Under the pieces are notes generated by a model. The model saw nothing but the letters and a program-made list of their open reading frames with translations. It had not been told where the DNA came from and searched no databases. From Pyronema omphalodes (Eukaryota > Ascomycota > Pezizomycetes > Pezizales > Pyronemataceae): a stretch of DNA of 64,000 nt. Below are positions 57,799 to 64,000 of the stretch, piece by piece. Location: assembly GCA_024516155.1 (NCBI GenBank), contig JAJJXM010000037.1:535543-599542 (forward strand). Reading direction: 5' to 3'. How positions within the stretch are numbered: position 1 is the first letter of the stretch; each line of letters opens with the position of its first letter. A program made the position numbers and the translations under genes.

Positions 57799-60700
57799 CG
57801 GTGTTGATTACTTGGATTGCGAATTCCTAATTCGTAGATTGATGAGAGATGATTATTATTGGGGAAGGGCCAGAGATAAATACTGGACTTGGCTGTTAGG
57901 ACAAAGCGAGGTGGAGGACGGTGGAGGAAAGGTGCAAAAGAGTTATTCAGGATGCTGTGCAAGCTTCGTCGAACGGACGAGGGTACATCTACCTGGGGCT
58001 TGGCGCCCGCTATTACACCGACAGCGACAAATCCCTACAAGCGATCTCTTTCCATGTCCCCCCCTGGGCTGATGTGTACAGTGTGGCTATACGCGTGTGC
58101 CCGCTCCATCCGTGTGGTACCTTGACGGTTAGCATGCCATTTCTAGAGCGTCCCCAAACACGATAGGATGGGCGTTTGTCTCTGGGAATATTCACCATCT
58201 TGGAATTCGTCTTAGAAAATACACATATGACAAGCTAGATGATTTGATTTAAAATGTAAAAGCTTATTTCTAATTTATTATCTTCCACAAACTTTACGCA
58301 ATTATTCGAGATTGGCTTCCATCTGTGCGTCGATGGTGTAGGCTAAACTTCAGTGACACTATGATTGAGGTACTGCAACATCTCGAACCTTCAAGACATT
58401 CGGCTTCCATGATATCTCCCGTCAAGGGCGAACTCTGCTTCTAGTTTTCTCTGCCCAGACGCCGTGTGTTTTGTGCAAAAAAGCTTATCCGAACCTCCCA
58501 TTATTTCATCACCGGCGAACTACATACACCAGTCCCCACCTGGGGGGTTTTCATGAAGATGCCGAATATCCATTGGAGAGGCACACGATCAGTAATCCTG
58601 AAAAACGGCCAAAAATGACAACGACTAGCGAACTTCCATCAAGCTTGAACACCTGGATGGGTACTTTCCTCAGAAACCTAACCCTGAATACAAGCTTCGT
58701 ACTAGCTATTTTAAGCCGCCGCTTGAGGAAATCGGGGGAATTTAGGGTGCGCAAGTCAACTGTCAAGCAAAGAGGTGAATGCAAGCGACTTGAGCTATGT
58801 ATCATGAATTCCGACTGAGGATCTCCGAGTCGCGAGGTTGACTGATTATTCGAGAACAAATATTCTAAACCAAATTTCCATTCTCAACACTGAAGCCGTG
58901 AACATTACGTGCAAAAGCGAAAATGTAAACCATCTAAGCTGGCTGTCGTCCATAATAAATGAAATCTCGCAACTTCGGTCATGGTCGACGCACGTTTCTA
59001 CTGTGCCGCTGTGATAAGGTGTATGTAGCATGTTACCGGCTAAATCCGCATCTAGAGTGACCAGCAGAGCGTAGACGTGGGGTCCCGCTTTGTACTTACA
59101 AGCTTATTGCGTGGTAACTGCCTGCCTGTAACGAATGAAAACACCGGGAATTTCGATTTGACACCTTGGGGTATGGTCCACAATCATCATTTGATGTCAT
59201 AGAAAAAATATCGTCTTGCTGCGCATTCCAAACTCGTTTAACTAGTCGTCAGTTAGTCGGAGATGAATCGAAATTAACAGTTGAATCTCTCAAAATATTG
59301 CGAATGATTAGCAAGCTACCGAAGCATACAGGCGAGAAAAATCTCTCGGCCATGTTCATCTGCGCAAAACTTTGGCAAGAACTACAGAGGCTTCAGAAAC
59401 AGCTCGAGACAGTCAGAAAAATCTAACTATAAAACCGGTAATGTACAAAGGAAGGGCGCAAAAATCACTCAACATTCGAAAACCGAGAATATTAACTCAC
59501 TTTAGCCATTCAGAAAAATAGATTTAGCATTACAATGTACGAACAAATGTGATGAAATTTCTAACTTTTTTTTTCCAGCTGAGCGAATGCCACATTCACC
59601 CGATCTCGCTGATGCTGCAGTGCGTGTGAACGTACTCGTGAACCAAGGAGATGAAACAAGCCATCATCCATCATCCATGTGATTCGTCTTGTCATGTATC
59701 GCTTTCAAACATGGTCTAATTGAAGTCCACGAATGAAAAGACCGCTTTAGTTCATCCGCCTGCTTCTAATTCAGGGCCCAGTGTTGAAAAGTTCACCAAG
59801 TCCAAACCCTGGGAGAAAAAGTGTATGCATAACGCAGTTTTCCTTGACATGAACCACGGTTTGTAGCAGTCATTAACTGTGCGATATTTCTGTACTGGCC
59901 GTCGAAGTTGATACCGTCAACTGTCGACAGCCGTTGTAATGCCTCAAGACATTTATGCAGTCGGGCCCCACCCGCGAACGGGTGTATTTCTAGCAGTATT
60001 TTGGCCCCATAACAGAGTTGTAGATACCTAGATTCATAATTAACAAGTGTAACCTGTTACAGGTTTCAAACGTGGCAACTAGATGCGCGTAGTCGTATGA
60101 GAATAAAACATGGCTCTGAAGCGGATGAACCACTGCAAACTCTCCAAGTGCAACATTATAGCCCCCCCACAAGTCCATATGGATGAGCAGATAATTTCAC
60201 TAACTAGCCTCCAGTCTTGTTGCTTCCTTGAGGACAAGTTTCCCCTCAGTATGTAGCCAGCCCAAAACAAGTCTCTTCTTTCCTCCATCCTATCCCGTGT
60301 TCTTGGCAGTTTGCTCAAGAGTCGAAGTGGATTTGAAAATAACATTACCGGACGCCTACATCTCCGTCTCTGTAAACTGAAGGCCTTCAAGTATCGATAA
60401 AACTGCATGACCGGGTGCTACACGGAAGTTTGCAGTCTAAGGTCTTGTGGTACCTGTGTGCACTTCCAAAAACATGGTACCGAGCCGTTATAATTCGGCC
60501 ACTCGCTGCTGCATACCTGTTTAAGAACCGAAGTGAGTTGATGATGCAGCCTCAAAAAACTGTGGTAGGTATTATGTAGGCATAATTTCGCTCAGTGCGT
60601 ACGTGATCCTAAGATTATTCCGAGAATAAGAACCTGGAAGCAACTAAATATGATGGGCGTAGATTTATTGCAAGATGTTTATGGATGCGCGATTGTATAC

Positions 60701-62072
60701 CTTCGAAGAAGTAAATTGGAATGACGACGTGATCCTTGAGTCGGAGCAAAAGTTCCACTTCGGGTACCCAACATTCAACAGCGACAACGCCACGTGAGAT
60801 TGGTTGTCAAAATTCAAGGAAGATGAAGTGGGCATTGGGTTTATGGCTTCATCTGGCGGTGCGGTTACTGCTTGTAGGTTCTTCATCTGTCTGTTTCACT
60901 AACGGTGCACAGCACAATTAACAACCGAAAGTCGTTGCACAAATGTGGTGTGAGAAGCTAGGTTGCCAGGGATATGAGGTTACGTCATCCGCGGCAGACC
61001 GAGTGATTTATTCTGTTCCGCCAAGCGCAACACCTATCACTCGCTACTCATCACCCAAATGTTCAAGCTCCTCCATCATTCTCCACAAACCTCTCAACGC
61101 GCTTTCATTATGAATTATTCTTCACACATATGTCCTCCCCCCTTTGAACATATAGGCTCCTTCGGAAGGTGAGTGGTATATTATCTTACAATAGTCCTCA
61201 AATTAATTGTACAGTAGCGGGCCATAAACCAAGTTCTCGACGAGCTCTGCTGAGAGCCTCAAATATGAAATATGAGTTCTGGATAGTGGGGAGTATTTCC
61301 CACTGATCGAGCTGAATCAAACTGACAAACACTCAGGCGACCGCTGGCTTGACAGACAGGCTTGATAGCGGCTGGCGTCAACAAGGGAACTTAGCTATGG
61401 ACCTCGGATATCAACCAAGTGGAGTGATATTGATTATCATATAAACAACAAGAACAAAGCTATACTGAACCCGCAACACATGGTTTGATACCATCATACT
61501 AAAGATATGTCGAGCATTGCTAACTCAAGTTACAACTACACCCTTTACAGACCCGCCGCTTGAATAGTGCATAAGCAGAATCTTGGCTTCGAAGATTTAA
61601 TTCCCATAGAAACAGTATCATGTCTTTCGAACAAAAATTTGGAGGATCCTACCGAGAGCGGAAGCGCTGAGAGAACCCGAAGGCAATCACGAGAGCACGA
61701 GCATCGGTCGACATTGGTGGAGGCTGAGGGTGGCGAACGGCGCGTTAAGTACACGGACACTATAGCGCCGCGGCGTGGTATAGTACACAAACGGCAACCC
61801 GATCTTGAATTTCCAGAAACTCAGAAACCAGCTGCAGTCGGCATATTACACCATTTGGTATTGATGAAGAAGCCCCAGCCACGGACTCGAGACATTTTAC
61901 AGACAAGTTTTCCCTCAATGAAGATAGTCTGAAACGCTAATAACTACAGTGTCTAATCTAAACGCGAAAGAAAAAAAAAATGACAAATGGCGAGACAAAT
62001 CGTTTCAGTACTTCCCAAGCGGGGCCGAGGTTGCGTGCGCTCATCGTCGGCGCGGGATCGGCAAAAAAGAAG
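57799..62072. other. Distal subtelomere, no supported protein gene
   Basis: About 4.3 kb. Several frames of 80-121 aa occur (57,921-58,166; 58,471-58,818; 59,166-59,426; 61,567-61,932, all plus strand). None shows a domain I know or a partner exon. They may be relics of decayed genes. Confidence 0.5.
58119..58129. promoter_or_regulatory. Possible zinc-response element upstream of the ZIP gene
   Basis: ACCTTGACGGT, about 320 bp upstream of the ZIP start, differs at one position from the yeast Zap1 site ACCTTNAAGGT. On the ZIP gene's strand it contains CAAGGT. One match in half a kilobase could be chance. Confidence 0.3.
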
Positions 62073-62156
62073 TCCCTCCGACCGGAGTCGAACCGGTGAC
62101 CAACGGATGGCAGCAAATATTACAGTCCGGTGTGATACCAACTACACCACAGAGGG
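62073..62156 (-). tRNA. tRNA-Tyr (anticodon GTA) with an 11-nt intron
   Basis: The cloverleaf can be drawn in full. The acceptor stem CCCTCTG/CGGAGGG (7 bp, one G-T) has discriminator A. The D arm is GTG..CAC with GTAGTTGG. The anticodon stem CCGGA/TCCGT has 4 of 5 pairs. The T stem ACCGG/CCGGT carries TTCGACT in the loop. The anticodon loop is CTGTAA, then an intron TATTTGCTGCC at the standard place after position 37, then A. The C1-G72 pair and A73 are eukaryotic tRNA-Tyr identity elements, and tRNA-Tyr genes usually have introns. A TTTTTT terminator follows at 62,068-62,063. The mature length is 73 nt. Confidence 0.85.
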
Positions 62157-62912
62157 TGTGGACGTTGCAACAGGTAAATATACACAATATAATGTACAGA
62201 AGCACTCAAATTACCAAAGCAAGCTCGTTCTGAGAGCAATTAGGTGACGGCTTTGATGACCCACTGAAGACTCGACAAACCACCAAACAGACCTACGGTA
62301 GGCCTGCAAATAATGAAATAGCTCTCTGTAACAACAAGCCTATTGCAATGTCCAATAGAAACCTTTTTTAAAACAGCAAATCGCCAATCGGCCGATCAAC
62401 TGCATCGGCCCATCGCTTATAAACCTAGGGATTATTCCAACTTGGGGTACCATGATTTTCGTTATATTTGACAGCTGTAATTGGATAGTGTGCTAAATCC
62501 GAAACTCAGAGGACAATATATCGTCGACAACCGCAAATAATACTCTACCATCGCCTATTGCGTTTCTTATTCATAGTATATCACTCGCATAGACATATCT
62601 CAGTTGCAGCAGCACGCTCTTTTCTTGAACTGGGTCCTCGCGACATTTTAGTAAGCAAATAGCCGATATAAAATCAATACGTTTTTATTTCGGCCCCAGA
62701 AGCTGTCCAGGCGGCTACCAATGTTGTCTTGCACCCTTTTCCGCTCTGCTTTTCCCAGAATTTGACAAACATTAGCATGATGACAACGAGATGATGGTTT
62801 ATTGACCCGACCTATGTGTACCGGAACATAGCATAAACAAGGCGAAGGCAATTAAGAGCCAGGATTATCAAGTCCGCGAAAAGCTCGATTTCCATGTCAT
62901 AAAGGGAAGGCT
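62157..62912. other. Distal subtelomere, no gene recognised
   Basis: A/T-rich stretch between the tRNA-Tyr gene and the small candidate gene. Nothing recognised. Confidence 0.55.
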
Positions 62913-63299
62913 TTGACTGTCAGTCAGCTTCTAGCTGCCCACGGCCATTTTTTTGCCTCTTTTGTCACCGTGTATACCGAGGCTTTAGGTACAGATGGAG
63001 CTTTGGGAGACGTTGCAAAAGTGGGCATAGCAGGAATGGAGCCTCTTGTAGTTCGTAAGTCTCATCCTATTCCCATTACACAGAATAAAATTAGATGCAC
63101 TAACCAGCTCGACACTTCTCATTCAGTAGCTGTGACAACTGTTCCAGTGAGGGTACGGAATGACATGACCCCAAAATCTGGGACCGCTCTGTGGATGTGT
63201 TTTCTTTTCGCTTGTTCACTGGTAGCAAGTATTGTCTCAGCATCCAGCTTACTCCAATCAGAGTTTATCATGAAGCCATCCTCACCGTATCAGATCTAA
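62913..63299 (+). CDS. Candidate small membrane protein, uncertain
   Basis: A 128-aa open frame that contains a good intron: GTAAGT at 63,055, a CACTAACCAG branch site and TTCAG or CAGTAG near 63,127-63,130. Splicing keeps the frame open and gives ..GDVAKVGIAGMEPLVV joined to VTTVPVRVRNDM. A likely membrane helix follows (LWMCFLFACSLVASIVSASSLL). Nothing upstream clearly extends it. It may be the 3' end of a decayed gene. The stop lies a few bases before the insertion at 63,319. Confidence 0.3.
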   Translation: MTVSQLLAAHGHFFASFVTVYTEALGTDGALGDVAKVGIAGMEPLVVRKSHPIPITQNKIRCTNQLDTSHSVAVTTVPVRVRNDMTPKSGTALWMCFLFACSLVASIVSASSLLQSEFIMKPSSPYQI

Positions 63300-63318
63300 A
63301 CTACCAACTGAATCATAA

Positions 63319-63514
63319 TAATAAGAGCGAACAGGGCTCCGGGACACACCGACGAGACGAGCAGAAATGGAGAATGAGTGAAGAGAAGGACTACAACCCG
63401 ACAAAGATAGACCGCTCCGGGGCGTTCCCGGTAACTCCTGAGGTCACTCTCAGAAGTTAGCAATGTATATACTAGTTAGTCTCCGCCATAACCTTAGGGT
63501 TAGATGCGTGTATG

Positions 63515-63548
<34 letters not shown>
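63319..63548 (+). mobile_element. Poly(A)-tailed retroposon-like insertion
   Basis: A segment of about 200 bp ends in 29 A residues (63,520-63,548) and is bracketed by the 13-bp direct repeat AACTGAATCATAA (63,306-63,318 and 63,547-63,559, the first A's shared with the tail). A tail plus target-site duplication is the signature of LINE-driven retroposition (a SINE, a 5'-truncated LINE or an mRNA copy). I do not recognise the body and see no clear Pol III A/B boxes. Confidence 0.65.
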
Positions 63549-63550
<2 letters not shown>

Positions 63551-63604
63551 GAATCATAAAAGTACATGAGTATCCCGTGGAAGAAAATGTCATAAACAAT
63601 GATA

Positions 63605-63691
63605 TTCCGTTAAGGGAAATTGAACCCCGGTCTGGCCGGATTAAATGCTCTACATGGGAGCGGCCGATGCTAGCCAGTACACTATAAAGGA
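63605..63691 (-). pseudogene. Degenerate tRNA-like gene, Gly/Glu type, with intron-sized loop
   Basis: A tRNA can be drawn: acceptor TCCTTTA/TAACGGA with one mismatch, D arm TAGTGTACTGGCTAGCA, anticodon stem GGCCG/CGGCC perfect, T arm CGGGG TTCAATT TCCCT with a mismatch and a G-T pair. The loop between the anticodon-stem halves is 22 nt, that is 7 plus a 15-nt putative intron, and begins CTCCCA, giving anticodon CCC (Gly). The acceptor looks more like tRNA-Glu. No T-run terminator follows, so it is probably not active. Confidence 0.5.
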
Positions 63692-63835
63692 GAGGCTTGA
63701 AAAAATGTATAACCGCATATGAAGCGTATGATCAGTGGAAATAATTTCAAGAGAGCTGGTTGTTCTTGGTTGCGGAGTATTTCTCGGTATGGTATAGTTG
63801 CATTGCGGGTGTCTCTAGGAAGATGATGTGCATAG

Positions 63836-64000
63836 GGTTAGGGTTAGGGTTAGGGTTAGGGTTAGGGTTAGGGTTAGGGTTAGGGTTAGGGTTAGGGTTA
63901 GGGTTAGGGTTAGGGTTAGGGTTAGGGTTAGGGTTAGGGTTAGGGTTAGGGTTAGGGTTAGGGTTAGGGTTAGGGTTAGGGTAGGGTTAGGGTTAGGGTA
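63836..64000 (+). repeat. Telomeric (TTAGGG)n array, right chromosome end
   Basis: About 27 TTAGGG repeats in G-rich-strand orientation run to the last base of the window. Two irregular TAGGG units lie near 63,979 and at the end. The direction shows that the chromosome ends here rather than the array being internal. Confidence 0.97.

Overview
This window is the end of a filamentous ascomycete (Pezizomycotina-type) chromosome. The right edge is a run of TTAGGG repeats (from about 63,836) in the orientation of a right-hand telomere. Every gene I could resolve has short 48-82 bp introns with GT..AG ends and CTAAC/TAACT-like branch points, and there are no operons. The proteins are typical fungal ones: an NPC1-type sterol transporter, the Ran-binding protein Yrb30, Bud22, a hexose transporter and a ZIP metal transporter. 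I cannot name the genus from the sequence alone.

Layout. (1) 1-3,760 is an extraordinary block of unrelated microsatellites (6-, 5-, 9- and 11-bp units, poly-C and poly-G) with no gene. (2) 3,858-8,050 is an NPC1/NCR1 gene on the minus strand. (3) 8,051-10,540 is low-complexity intergenic DNA. (4) 10,620-19,450 is a nest of duplications. Two tandem, diverged segments of about 3.5 kb each carry a minus-strand broken copy of an AT-hook gene and a plus-strand gene for a small basic protein. The first segment also holds several extra, shuffled fragments of the AT-hook gene. (5) YRB30 (minus) and BUD22 (plus) sit head to head at 19,868-24,376. (6) 24,377-33,112 is almost gene-free. (7) A hexose transporter lies at 33,113-34,733. 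(8) 34,734-38,844 is gene-poor and carries a short palindromic MITE. (9) 38,845-39,828 encodes a secreted, Kex2-cleavable tandem-repeat protein. (10) 40,699-41,421 is a small nuclear-type protein. (11) 42,924-45,354 is the full-length AT-hook gene whose 5' half was scattered over 10.6-16.2 kb. (12) 46,813-48,398 is a Gre2-like reductase fused to a cysteine-rich metallothionein-like tail. (13) 48,399-64,000 is the distal subtelomere. It has one clear gene (a ZIP transporter), a second MITE copy, an intron-containing tRNA-Tyr, a degenerate tRNA, a poly(A)-tailed insertion with a target-site duplication, and the telomere.

The genes do not form a pathway. YRB30 and BUD22 share a 480-bp divergent promoter region and both touch nuclear export or ribosome assembly. 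The most unusual items are the reductase-metallothionein fusion, the Kex2 repeat protein, the duplicated two-gene module with its decaying AT-hook fragments, the palindromic MITE pair and the poly(A)-tailed subtelomeric insertion. Gene models were built by eye from reading frames, splice signals and remembered family features. No database search was run.
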